From Lentinula raphanica (lineage: Eukaryota; Basidiomycota; Agaricomycetes; Agaricales; Omphalotaceae), in assembly GCA_027919835.1 (NCBI GenBank), contig JANVFP010000001.1:186001-250000 (forward strand): a stretch of 64,000 bases of DNA, in the 5' to 3' direction. Position numbers and translations under genes: made by a program. The notes under the pieces were generated by a model. It saw nothing but the letters and a program-made list of their open reading frames with translations. It searched no databases and was not told where the DNA came from. Positions 33,322 through 44,168 of the stretch are shown piece by piece. The number at the start of each line of letters is the position of its first letter. The stretch's first letter is position 1.

Positions 33322-35871
33322 GGTACGTGTCCCTGCTCTTTTCAAAACCCTTGACTGAAGAATATGTAGCTATAAGGACACGGGCGAATGTAATATCATT
33401 TGTATTGAGTACTACTGGTCTCGAGCTCGAATGCACATCGCTCAACGATAAGTGATTACGCGCAACGAACATAATCAATTTTACGTCCATGAGATACGTG
33501 TTTCCAAACCCTCCCATGCTTTTCTATTAAGGCAGCTACTAGTAGACTGCGAGGCGATCGTGCAATCATATCGTCGCGACGCGCGGGAAATTCGCGAGGT
33601 CGCAATTTTCAGAAACTTGTAGCTGGGATTTGTGAAGGGCCACCGGTGGGCGAAAGTTACTCTATGATTTCATACCACTCATCTCAGTCACAAAAGGAGC
33701 AATCACCCCCCGCCCTCGTTCTCAACCGCGACTTCAACTCAAGAAAGATTCATTCAATTGATTGCGCTGGAAGCCTTATAACTTCAACTCAAACTGGATA
33801 TTGGAAGAGCTATAGCTCTAGGATACGCGCAGGGTAGCAAACAACCATCGAAATAACTCCTTCTACTTGTAGAACATCAAACCCAGCAAGATTTCGAGGC
33901 CTATGATGAAGGCGTTTTTCTCTCGACTTCATTTGGGAGGTGTGTATGGATGTGTCTGATTATCGTCCGCTCATCGAAGGAGTTAGGAAGGAGATAGGAA
34001 AGTCACTGCCTCTTTGAACTTGGCCTCCGCAACTAAGGATGCGCTGTTCTACGAGGCCGAGGTGCTGGGATCATGGTCTCGATGCTGAGATGCCACAAGC
34101 GCAGGAGATGGCTAGGAGGGCGGACTCGCAGGAATCTAGTATAACGATGCAGACTGGAGTCACGAAGAGAGCGAGTGCTACAGGTTCTAGATCTGGCTAC
34201 ACGGTGTGTAAACCTCCTAACGACGTTGTTGATGATAGTCACTACCATCGCCTTCATCAGCTCTAGATGCGGATTCAGAAGAACCTCGTCTTCCGTCGAC
34301 CGTCCAATTCCGGGACCACGTTTACGAGAATACTCGTCGGGATCAGTATCATACTCTTTTCTTCCGCCTCTGGTGCACGGTTTCATTAGTATTTGCCCCA
34401 GCTGCCTCATGGTGATCAGCAGTCGTCGTATAGGTTGGGGCACAATCCTCACGTGGTGTCGATACAGTCGTTAGGCAGACAGTCAATCGGTGACGAGCGG
34501 GAGTGTGAGAGGGAACGGCCACAGAGCCAATCGCAGGGAAAGAGCAAATCGGCTGCGAAGGGAATGTCCAAGACACTCAGAACTTCGACGAATAACAATA
34601 AAAGAAACCAGGATCTATTTGGCACGAATAATCCAGCTGCACTGCTTTTGCCGATCATACCTCCTCTCTTCGCTTTCCAAACCAACCTTCTCCTCCTCTT
34701 CCCGCTCAACATCCAGGTCGACCAACACATCCTCCTAATCTTCCACCTTAGAAAGATTCCTTGATACTCACTCTCCTGTGAACATTCGACGCTCTCTTTG
34801 TATTCAGGCCAAACCTCCCCATCCGTCTCACTCAGCAAACCGCTTCAGTGGCCGCTTAAATTCTCTCCTCTTTTCCAGAATCTGTGACTCTACAACACAG
34901 ATTCAACCACGTTACAGCTCGTGGCTGAGGTCGAGGTCATGATGAAGGGAATAGAGGATGTGAAGGTAGAGTGAGAAGATAGAAAATGCACGAGGGATGT
35001 ATTGGGCAGGATCAGGTGGGGAGACAGGAGTGAGGAAAGTGGCGGAGGCAGGAGTAGATCTCCTTCAATGCTAAGAGGCCAGGTATGTAACTACGCTTAA
35101 TCACAAATCTTTCCTGTACTTAGTTTTCATCTAATGTTTAATTAGAATCACGGTGTTATAGGGACGGAGGCGTTAGCGTTGAGAGGGAGAACGGTGAAGG
35201 CGATGAACGGAAACAGAGTCGTATGGACAGGCAAGACGAAGTGGGACTGCGTCCTAAAATTTGGCGAGTACATGTCACCTGAATCATGTACTTGCCCCAG
35301 AACCGATCGGATGAGCGACCGCTTCGACTCCCTATGAAGCGTCCCTTTCATTGCCCAACGGTCGACTGCCACTTCGTCCGACGAATGTCGAATCAGCTCC
35401 CGATCAATGACCATTGAGCGTCCATTTTGTTTCTCAGGCGAATATGATAAGCTTTTTCGAGCGATATAGATAAGGAATAATAATATTTTTTGCTCCCGAT
35501 AAGTCTTATCGTTTTCCTTTGATCCATAAATGGATATATATAATAAATTTCATTCTCGGTTTCTCCGGATACCGGACATTCTATTCCTGGGATATCCAGT
35601 AGCTTTCGCACGGGATAGGTATATTCATTTTCAAGGCCGGGATCGCATGGACCTCGGAATGATAATCTTATTATTTTCCATTGCCGGGTCCGTGCGGCAT
35701 ATGATATATATATCGAGCGATTCTCACAACGATTATTGTTAACTATATTCCTTTTTCAATTCGTTATATGTATCGCAGGTATATTATAGGGTCTGCCGTA
35801 GTGATTGGTCCTTGTCGGTAGGTTTTTTCATAGCTTGAATCACACTATCATTGAGCTCATAAACGTTAGCT
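33322..35871. other. Long region without a supported gene
   Basis: Open frames on both strands at 34033-34838 overlap each other and look like shadows of low-complexity Arg/Ser coding. From about 35430 to 35740 the sequence is markedly richer in ATAT and TAAT steps than its surroundings. No terminal repeats or long terminal repeats were found around this AT-rich patch. Confidence 0.4.
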
Positions 35872-37421
35872 ATGGATTCTTCTTCTCACCGCTCCTTCTT
35901 GAGAAGGTACCGGGCTTTACAGTGTCATCCTGGAGCTGGCAATAAAGTCGTTTGACGGAAATACCGGTCTGTTGATGAACTTGTTGTGCATTGTTGCGTT
36001 CGCCTTCTAACTCCAACCGTGCTCCTGCCTCATCCGGTCTCTTTCAGATTCACATTTGTCTCTGCTGCAGACGGATTGCCTGCCCCTTCATCATCATCTC
36101 ATCCTCTACCCGACTCCAGAACCTCCAATCGAGCATCCATAAGAGCAGGTGGTGGGCTAATTACTTCTTCTCGTGCTCACGCTGCCGAACGTAGCGTTGA
36201 ACGCGAACGACTGGCCCAACTTCGTGCGTCAGGCCAGACTGGAGCTCGTTTCAGAGTCCGCGGGCGTCCACCGTTAGCGGAAGATATGCATTTCGTTGGC
36301 CTTTTTAGACACGATTCTCCCGATTTCTTTGATCCTTTCGAAACGATCGGTTACAATGGTCTCGTGCGCTACGGTCCTGGATTTGTTCATCTGCTTGCTA
36401 CACAAAAAACTGGTCAAAGCAATCTTGGGTTTCCACTCTAGTGCGTAATTCTTCGCCCATGCTGCCGTCTTAATTATATTTAAACATTATTTTGCCAGCA
36501 TGTGTGATGAATGTTATTACTCACCGTACAGCCTACTGCCTGTTTGCAAAACCAACTCTCCTCGATAAAAATTCATTCACCTTCAACAACTCGCTGACCG
36601 ACGTCGACTCACTCCCTATCCGTCACAAATGGATGGCCCGCGGCTTCAATGTCGTACATTGCCCTTCAGCAGACGATCTGGTCTGCTTCGATTCTGGTAT
36701 AACCATCCGTCACTACAGATGGGTCGGCGATAGCGCGTGTCTGAAGATGGACTTGGAACATCATGATGATTTCGACGAAAGCGACGAAAGCGACCCAATT
36801 GAAAGTAATTCCTGGGGCATTCGTTATCAAACCACCCATACGACTATCAAATCGACTTTCTTCCAGCCTGATTCTGAACAGCCAGGCATTGTCGTCTCCC
36901 GTGAAGAACGAAGGACTCTGACTCGCAAGTATGAAATGCTCAAATCTAGCATTGACCAACAATTGAAATTGTGAGTATCGTCCTCATAATATTTTCACCG
37001 CACACCGGTACTAATTATCCTCAGTGTCGAGTACGCGATGTTCAGCTGCCAGTCGTCTCAACCGTCTCGATCAATCCGTTGGGAGAGAAATCCCGTGGTT
37101 GGAAGTATCATACGCAACATAATGCGTTCTGTGAACTATCAGCCGCCTTATCTGTCCAGTTCGCCTTTGCAGGCAGCGGCGTTGTTGCAAGATTTATATG
37201 ATTTTTTGAATAGAATCCACCTCGATCACAAGAACATCGCGTTGGTGTGTACATCCTCAACAATATATGGCATAAAAGGCTGCTAACTCATTCACCAGAA
37301 ACGCGCGGAGATACATGAAGATACTGCGACTCATCGTTTGGTCGTTGTAACGCTTTGGATCGATCCCGCGCCGAGACCAATCAATATCTGTGTTTACACT
37401 GCGGCCTGCCCTAATTTTTGA
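35872..37421 (+). CDS. Agaricomycete family protein (HYRWVGD motif), C-terminus rewritten by an inserted element
   Basis: The coding path is a probable first exon from ATG 35872, a second up to about 36440, a third 36495-36971, then 37025-37243 and 37300-37421. Conserved-looking stretches are HFVGLFRHDSPDFFDPFE, GPGFVHLLATQK, PIRHKWMARGFNVVHCPS and TIRHYRWVGDSACLKMD, a pattern I recall in mushroom hypothetical proteins. The join at about 36440-36495 leads into the wrong frame, and no internal intron rescues it, so one frameshift (or sequence error) is likely near 36540-36590. The last codons and the TGA at 37419-37421 lie inside the 646-bp element that begins at 37397. Before insertion the frame would have continued through CVYNKFLLSFSSRG after 38043. 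Function unknown. Confidence 0.5.
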
Positions 37422-38042
37422 TTTTTCAAAAAGTCTTGCAAAAAGATATGTGAATTCTAAGAAATGGTAGTGAATTTTGAGGCTGTGATAACTTGACTTT
37501 GGACTTTTTTGAATGTTCTGAGAATTCTCTCATTTGTCAGTACATTTTGCATTTTCCAAATGTCCTGGGATATGACCTGTTTCGAGGATTCTAAAGGACC
37601 ATTTTTGAGAATTGAAAAAACTCAATATAGATCTTGCAATATTTACCTTTTTGAGTATCAACAAAAAAACAAATTTTGAACTCAAGAAACAAATTGGGTT
37701 ATCATCGGGAGATGATCGGAGACCCTTGGACCCGATTTGTTTCTTGAGTGCAAAATTTGTCTTTTTTCACACTCAAAAGGGTAAAATTTTCACATCATAT
37801 TGCAAGATCTATATCAAAATTTTCCAATTCTCAAAAATGGACCTTTAGAATCCTTGAAACAGGACATATCCCAGGACATTTGGAAATTGCAAAATGTACT
37901 GACAAATGAGAGAATTCTCAGAACATTCAAAAAAGTCCAAAGTCAAGTTATCACAGCCTCAAAATTCACTACCATTTCTTAGAATTCACATATCTTTTTG
38001 CAAGACTTTTTGAAAAATCAAAAATTGGGGCGGGCCGCAGTG
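37397..38042. mobile_element. 646-bp foldback element, CACTA-like ends
   Basis: Starts CACTGCGGCC and ends GGCCGCAGTG; almost the whole length is an inverted repeat of about 300 bp per arm with few mismatches. Flanks are the 3-bp direct repeat TTA (37394-37396 and 38043-38045). A CACTR start with a 3-bp target duplication is the hallmark of the CACTA (CMC/EnSpm) superfamily. No transposase is encoded. High arm identity implies recent movement. A transcript across it would form a long hairpin. Confidence 0.85.
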
Positions 38043-38636
38043 TTACAACAAGTTCCTGCTTTCATTTTCTTCTCGCGGTCTAAATATCCAGTTTGTATGG
38101 CCTATAGGTAACCGTGTAAAAAGTGTAAAATAGGTTTCTGTAACTGACTCTACTGTAACATATCTACGTACTTAGCTTTGAATCAACTATGTATCCTCTT
38201 TTCTCTCTCTCTCTCTCGTGTGACTAAAAAGAGTCGGAGACTGCCGCGCACAGCGGCGCTACCGGTATTATATCATTGATATTTATAAGCAATATAAAAT
38301 TTCCTAGAAGGGCACGATCAGTCGATTTTTTGACTTTTGAACCCCACAAGACCCTCCTCTAAAGAGTCGGAGATGAGTATCACCACACGAGTTCGCATCC
38401 AGTGTTCGCATCTCAAACACACGCGATACGATATCATAGCCTGATATAGTTCGAGGGAGCACAGAACCATAAGTTGATTTCTGAGTGAATCTCCCAGTCA
38501 ATGATCGAAACCTACCTACCCAAATTATTGGTCGCTCGATCCTTTACATCAAGCGAGCTGCGACACCAACTTTGTATGTGATGAACATGATAATACAACG
38601 TACTGACTTCAATTGACATCGATGTTCTGATGAAAC
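38043..38636. other. Displaced 3' end of the interrupted gene and spacer
   Basis: The frame cut by the element resumes at 38043 and runs to TAG near 38133. A CT microsatellite lies at about 38201-38218. A 65-codon minus-strand frame (38304-38501) shows no family motif. Confidence 0.5.
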
Positions 38637-41270
38637 CTAGTCAAAAGCCTTCGCCTGAATATTGTACATCTTATAATACTCTCCCTGCGTCGCAAGAAGC
38701 TCTGTGTGCGAACCGTATTCTGCCACTTTGCCATCCTTCATACACCTAAATGTGAAATGAGATGGGGTATCCAACATGAGAACAGTCTGAACTACACCCA
38801 CAATATTTTGTCTGCATACTTCGTCAGGTGCCCAAACCTATGTGTGACAAATATCATGGTCTTTCCTGCCCTCGCCTCCCTTAAATTGTTAAACAGCTGT
38901 AATTCACCTTCCGGATCGAGAGCAGAGCTTGGCTCATCAACCGCTACAAACCTGATCTCATGCGAGTTGAAGCGCATGAAAGTTCGAGCGCTACGCAAAT
39001 TATTCAACAAGGCATACTGATATACTTACTGAAGAAAACTCACGTTACGAGGCGTTGTCTTTCTCCACCTGCGTTTGGGCATCAGCGAGGAACGGACCAT
39101 ACATGGAGAACGACGTACCAGAAACTTCTACTGTTTTCTTGAGGTTTTTCAGTGCCGCAGCCAACTCTGTGTTATCATCCTTCTGGACTCTGCCATAGCA
39201 GTACTGGATGGGAGAAGGATCAAGAACGGTCTTGAGTCCATCGTTGAGTTTGGTCAATATTTCCTGCGCTCCTCCCATTTCTGCCGCTTTGTTAATAAGC
39301 GTCTTGTCCGTCATGGCTTCAGGGAAGCCGAGGCCGATATTTTCCTCAATTGAGAGCTGGTCGAAAAGAAGGTGATCCTGCGTGAGAGTGGCAATGGATT
39401 TACGAAGGTCAGCGAGCTTGTATCGGCGTATGTCTTGACCGTCAACGATGACGGAACCAGAGTTGACGTCGTACAAACGAGTGAGAAGCTTCACAAATGT
39501 CGATTTGCCACTTCCATTTGCACCGACGATTACGACGAGTTCCCCTGGTTCGATTCGAAACGAGACGTCGTTCAAGGCTTTTTTGCCTTCCTTGCTTCCA
39601 GGGTATGAAAATTCCACATGTCTAGAACAAGAGATCATGAGCGAGCAGATCGTTGATGAAAAGGCTATCAAATGGATATCACTCTAGACTCAAAGCCATC
39701 CCTTGGTCTGAATGCTTCTCGGGAGGATAGGACTCGTCGCCATCTTTGATAATCGGAGTCGCCTTTTCTAAATCGTACAACTGTTGAACACGACTGATAT
39801 CGGAGCGCAAGGAGTCGGCTTGGTAGAAGACGTCCAAGAATAACCAACGCAGCGAGAGGGCTGACTGCTGTAACGAAGCTATGGTCGTTACACTCATGGA
39901 GGACGGCTTCAATAGGGAGTTCGCGACGTAATACATCTATTTCTGTGTGAGCAATTTATCGAGGTTGGACTGCCTGCGATACATACCAGAGGAAAGTCTC
40001 CAGCCAAAGCTGCGATCAAGCCTACAGCTAGAGAACCTTGGTTGTAGTACAGAGTTTCGGCTCCGTCTGTTGATGTGTCTCCGAGTCGTTCTCGAGCATT
40101 GCGGAATCCTACATGTCGTGATTAGACTCGAACGAGAGAAAAGAGCGATGAATCTACCAGTGATGATATATTGTATCAAATTCCCACTCAAGATATCGAG
40201 CCTATATTCTCTGGACTCCATGCTTTTGAGTGTTAACATTCGTAGATAGTCCGTATTGGTGGCTTCTATAACGCAACCTGAGTGTGAATTAAGCTTATGA
40301 GTCGAAAGCAGGAATGTGGTTTTCCCTACGCATTGACTCGATGTGTTGTCGAGCAAACAGTTCAATGAGCGGATTCATGACACATAAAGCACCGAAAATG
40401 AGTCCATGATTCCCGGATCGAACAGTGTGGAACATAAGACCAAGATGACCAGCCGCTGCAAGGAGCTTCGTGCTGAGTTCAAGCAATGTTTCGAAGGCCT
40501 CACAAGGGAGTGTCGCGGAGAGGTGATCATCTGTTTCATTATCTGCAAATTGTCTTAGCGCAAAAGATAGAAGATGCTACAACACCCGAAACCTTGTAAT
40601 TTGGGAACATCCATACGGAGCCTAGCTGTTGAAGGATAAACCTCTGAACGTAAGGCAGAACATAAAAACGAACCAATGAGTAGGAAATCATCATAATGGT
40701 GCAAAACCCTTGTTTTCGCTCGAGATTCCACGTTCTGGCTAAGAATGGGAGTCAGACAATACATGAAAGCTTGATGATTGCATACAAACCTCCAGTGAGA
40801 AAGGAGGGAGGAGCATGTAACAAGAAGTAATCTCGACACGACTGCCATAATCAACGCTCGAGCTGCTGGTCTATCTTTAGAGCTCAGACTTAATTCGATC
40901 TTATTGCGATTGATCGTTAACATCCACGAACTACTATACAAGAATTTGCACGTACGATTTTTAAGATCTTGGTCTCCAGGCCCAAAAACAACACCTCTTT
41001 CAGGGACTCCCACACCTTCATCAATGCCATGATGAAAATCAAAGCGGGTGCGATCCCCACAATATCCTCCACAAGTCTTCTGAGCACCTTGATTCCTGAA
41101 CGCCACGAATCCAGTATCTCTGCGAAGTCGAATGAGAAGATCGAGGATATCTGCTTCTCTACCATGACGCGGTATACCCCCAAGTGGAGTGTCTCGATCC
41201 TGGTCTGAGGGGCACGTTTCGACGGTTTATCGCCAGTGCAGGGTGAGGGATTGACAGTGGAGGTTCCCAT
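38637..41270 (-). CDS. ABC half-transporter (exporter type), 11 exons, intact
   Basis: Minus-strand exons: 41270-40956, 40899-40790, 40738-40593, 40542-40330, 40265-40158, 40108-39987, 39936-39683, 39621-39119, 39068-39044, 38990-38802 and 38745-38637; 697 aa in one open frame. Residues ~1-420 are the membrane half (for example IVGIAPALIFIMALMKV). The nucleotide-binding domain follows: FSYPGSKEGKKAL, Walker A GANGSGKST at ~455, Q-loop LTQDHLLFD, signature VSGGERQR (restored by a 50-bp intron) at ~588, Walker B FVAVDEPSSALDPEGE, and H-loop VTHR. It ends AKAFD. All ATPase residues are present, so it should work as a dimer. The substrate is unknown. A 30-bp GT..AG stretch inside exon 3 (about 40629-40658) could be spliced out without changing frame. 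Confidence 0.85.
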
Positions 41271-42192
41271 TTTTTGAAAGCTTAGGCGTCCAGTTGCAGC
41301 AGCTTGAGTGGAGCTTTATATCTCTGCCACAGCGGACTTCTACTAATAGTAATCACTGGAACACGAGTCATTCCAGCAGGTGCCAGGAATTGGTGTCATT
41401 GACCAGCGCTTCCGAGAGTCCTTCTCGTATTCCTCGTAGCATCGTGGTGTGAAGTCACAGTGAGCAGCCACATCCTTCATGCGGATGACTTCAACCTCGT
41501 ATGATCTTCGCGTCCTAGGATTGGAATGTATCTGTGATAGTCGCCTGATGAGGCAAAATGCTATGTCAAAAAACGGTGAAAGTTGAAGTCAACCTCCCAT
41601 CGCTTCGTAGTCTTGCAGCAAGAGTAAGTAGCGAAAATGGTAATGTTTCTTGGGACCGAGGTTGCCGGCATTACATAGCTACGTCTACCAGAACACATAC
41701 CTCGAGGCTCACGACGCAAGGAGCTGGACCCGTACACCTAATTGAAGGAACGCCCGACTCGGAGGGCCGACGTATCATCCGAGACTCATAAGCGTTAGTT
41801 TTACCGGACCTTGGATCGGAGATAAGCTATACCTTTGCACAGTGCGAAGGCAGGGACGAAGAGGGATAATTTGCAGACGCTTTGACTTTGGGTCCGGGAT
41901 TGCAACTTCGAAGAACGCGAAGTTCAGTAAGGTTTACTCGCGTGGAAGCTCCGAATGTGACTTGTGTCTCCCAGAGATGATCACATAGAACGTTGACGTC
42001 GATAGATTGAAGAATCTTCTGCATCACCTCTTTTTGTTTTTCTGGAGTAATGCGAACTCTTGTACACTCCCTAAGGCGGTCAATATAGGCTAGTGGTACC
42101 GTTGGTCAATTGATGTTGGAACGTTGGAGTGGTGCAAGGAGTATTGACCGCGTACCTCGAATCCACCCCGATCGATGAAGATCCTGTCTGCC
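41271..42192. other. Region with one coding-like minus-strand exon
   Basis: On the minus strand, about 42085-41827 reads a well-formed stretch (TPEKQKEVMQKILQSIDV; FGASTRVNLTELRVLRSC) that ends at a GTATAG donor-like site. An upstream exon cannot be joined in phase. It may be a single surviving exon of an unrecognised gene. The rest holds nothing I can support. Confidence 0.35.
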
Positions 42193-42655
42193 ATGAAGTT
42201 CGTTAGTCTTGCTGTCTTCGTTTGCTCTGTCGACCTTGGTCGGGGCCGGGAAGCGTGAGTCTAGTCTTCTTGAAGTTGTGGTGGTGTAGGTGGACTTAGA
42301 CCGGAATCGTTACACTCTAGACTCTGTGTTTGATTTCGCGATGCTCGGAACAAGGGGTGTGCAGCGTGAGTCATTATGATTTTGGAAGATAGGCTAGATG
42401 AACAGTGGTGAATCATTGACAGTGGACACGGAAACAGAGTGGCTAGTGTGGCGAATGCAACCGATGATACACTCTCGTATTGCGATCCCGGATACGATGG
42501 AGCTGGTAAGATCACAATTCAAGACAAAGCAGGCCACTCATAAAGCAGACGGAGGGGAAGGAATTGCTTTCGCCGACTGTTATACCTATGATGGCCCTTC
42601 TACCACCACAGACACAGTGTATCGTCTGACGCTCACAGCGCCTTATTACCATTAG
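42193..42655 (+). pseudogene. Small secreted-protein gene, probably broken
   Basis: ATG 42193 opens a signal-peptide-like MKFVSLAVFVCSV followed by a GTGAGT donor. Downstream, VANATDDTLSYCDPGYDGAG and KITIQDKAGHS are followed after a one-base shift by GEGIAFADCYTYDGPSTTT and a stop at 42653-42655. Together this looks like a small cysteine-containing secreted protein of unknown function. The shift at about 42540 breaks the frame, so I treat it as a pseudogene. The link between the signal exon and the body is inferred. Confidence 0.4.
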
Positions 42656-43023
42656 TAGGAAACTAGTCTGCCTCTAGTGGATAATGCTTGGGTCAAAAGG
42701 GATCAAATAATCTGTGGGATGAGCGATGACATTCATGAAAGCCACCACATCTGATTCCATGTTCAAGGAATGCTAGAAGGGGGTGAAGAATGACGGACAC
42801 CGGAATGGACGTTACGATGCAAGTGGAAGATAATAGAGGGACTCGGAGGAGGAAAGCACAAGAGCGGGCCTGATAGACTCATTCTTCCAGTCGTCTGATG
42901 ACTGGAGGCACAGTGGATATGAGGATATTGAGACAATGGGCCAACACACGTTCTGCACGGTAGAAGGCTGAAGTTTGAACTTGTAGGCCGTATAACCCGT
43001 GGCAAGCCCTATGGGAGCAGCTG

Positions 43024-43890
43024 TCAGTTTCGAACGGATCTCTCCTTCGCTTTCCGAAGTCGCTCAACATAGATGAACGTGACAAATATCTCGTCAACCA
43101 TATGCTGTCCAAGAGGAAATATTTCTAGGTATGCCTTATTCTGCTTTGCAAATAGCCTTTCTTGGTGAAACGTCGCGATTAGAGTATCAGGATGGTCATT
43201 CAAGACCAACTGTGAAAACATAAGAAAGGTTAAGACGCGTGTTCAATGCTAGGCTTGATGGAAACGTACCTGAGGGTGCGTTCTGCCAAAGTTCCATCGA
43301 TATGCCTTTCCGTCATCACCTGTGAACACACGATGCCGACCCCAGAATCCCCAGCCCTCTTTATTGAAAAGATCCTTAACGAGGATCTCTCTCCCGCTAC
43401 GCGAACCAGTGCCAAATCGAATCCTCGTGCTTCGGAATATCTTCCAGTCGATTTGAGCGACATAGATGAAGTTGTGGTCAGCAGTCCTTCTACGTGTCAT
43501 TGTGGTAGGAATTGAAGAAGAGTGAGGTGATGGAGCTGTGGCAATATGACTATTCCGAGGATGAACATCTAGAGATTCTGGGTCATCGTCGAGGGTATGA
43601 CCTTCAGTATGAGAGTCTGTAAAAGACAGCCGCTGCTCATTGCCTGTAATGGTGATTCTTCGAGCAAGAACAGGAGTAGAGGAAGGTCCACTGCCCTGTA
43701 TATCGTGAATTGCTCTAGAAATAGTGGTTGTTCTATGTGGACTGAACGCGAAGGGTGTGTGGACAGTGTAAGCCGTGTTCCCATGTTCATCTTCATAGGT
43801 GTTGTTCATCATTGGCTCAAAAGTTCGTTGGCGCTGGTAGAGATTGAGGGACATCTTGGTTAAACGCCTTTGAGGACGCACAGGGGCCAT
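43024..43890 (-). CDS. DUF6593 domain protein
   Basis: Exon 1 43890-43270 and exon 2 43209-43024, joined by a 60-bp phase-0 intron, give 268 aa. The N-terminal ~130 residues are Thr/Ser/Arg-rich. The domain follows: ADHNFIYVAQIDWKIFRSTR, WGFWGRHRVFTGDDGKAYRW, LNDHPDTLIATFHQERL, and the terminal DEIFVTFIYVERLRKAKE. This matches the Agaricomycete DUF6593 pattern, whose function is unknown. A later ATG at 43854 would shorten the N-terminus by 12 residues. It is adjacent to, but in no obvious operon-like relation with, the MFS gene. A more distant relative lies at 59677-60245. Confidence 0.75.
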
Positions 43891-44168
43891 TATATACTGC
43901 ATTAAGCGCCGAAGCGCCAATTCCACACGAGGCCAAAACACATCATTGAGTCCAATTGAATTCAAATTGCTGTAGGACAGGTCACAACGGAGGACAGCCT
44001 AGGACAGCTCAATCTATGCATGTTTCGAGGACACAACTGTGGAAAATATGTTTGACCACGGCTGTTGTTGAAGTCTAACATAATACATTTATAAAGTATA
44101 CGCAAACACACGATGATTAAAGGCCGTGGCAGCTGTAGAATCGTAGAACTCGGTCGACATATCTCAAT

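Noticed and set aside
34033..34838. Several overlapping 70-140 codon frames on both strands
   Set aside because: Arg/Ser/Leu-rich shadows in all frames; no motif, splice structure or codon pattern favours one.
37612..37982. Two open frames inside the foldback element
   Set aside because: AT-rich arms of a hairpin element; the two frames mirror each other and encode nothing recognisable.
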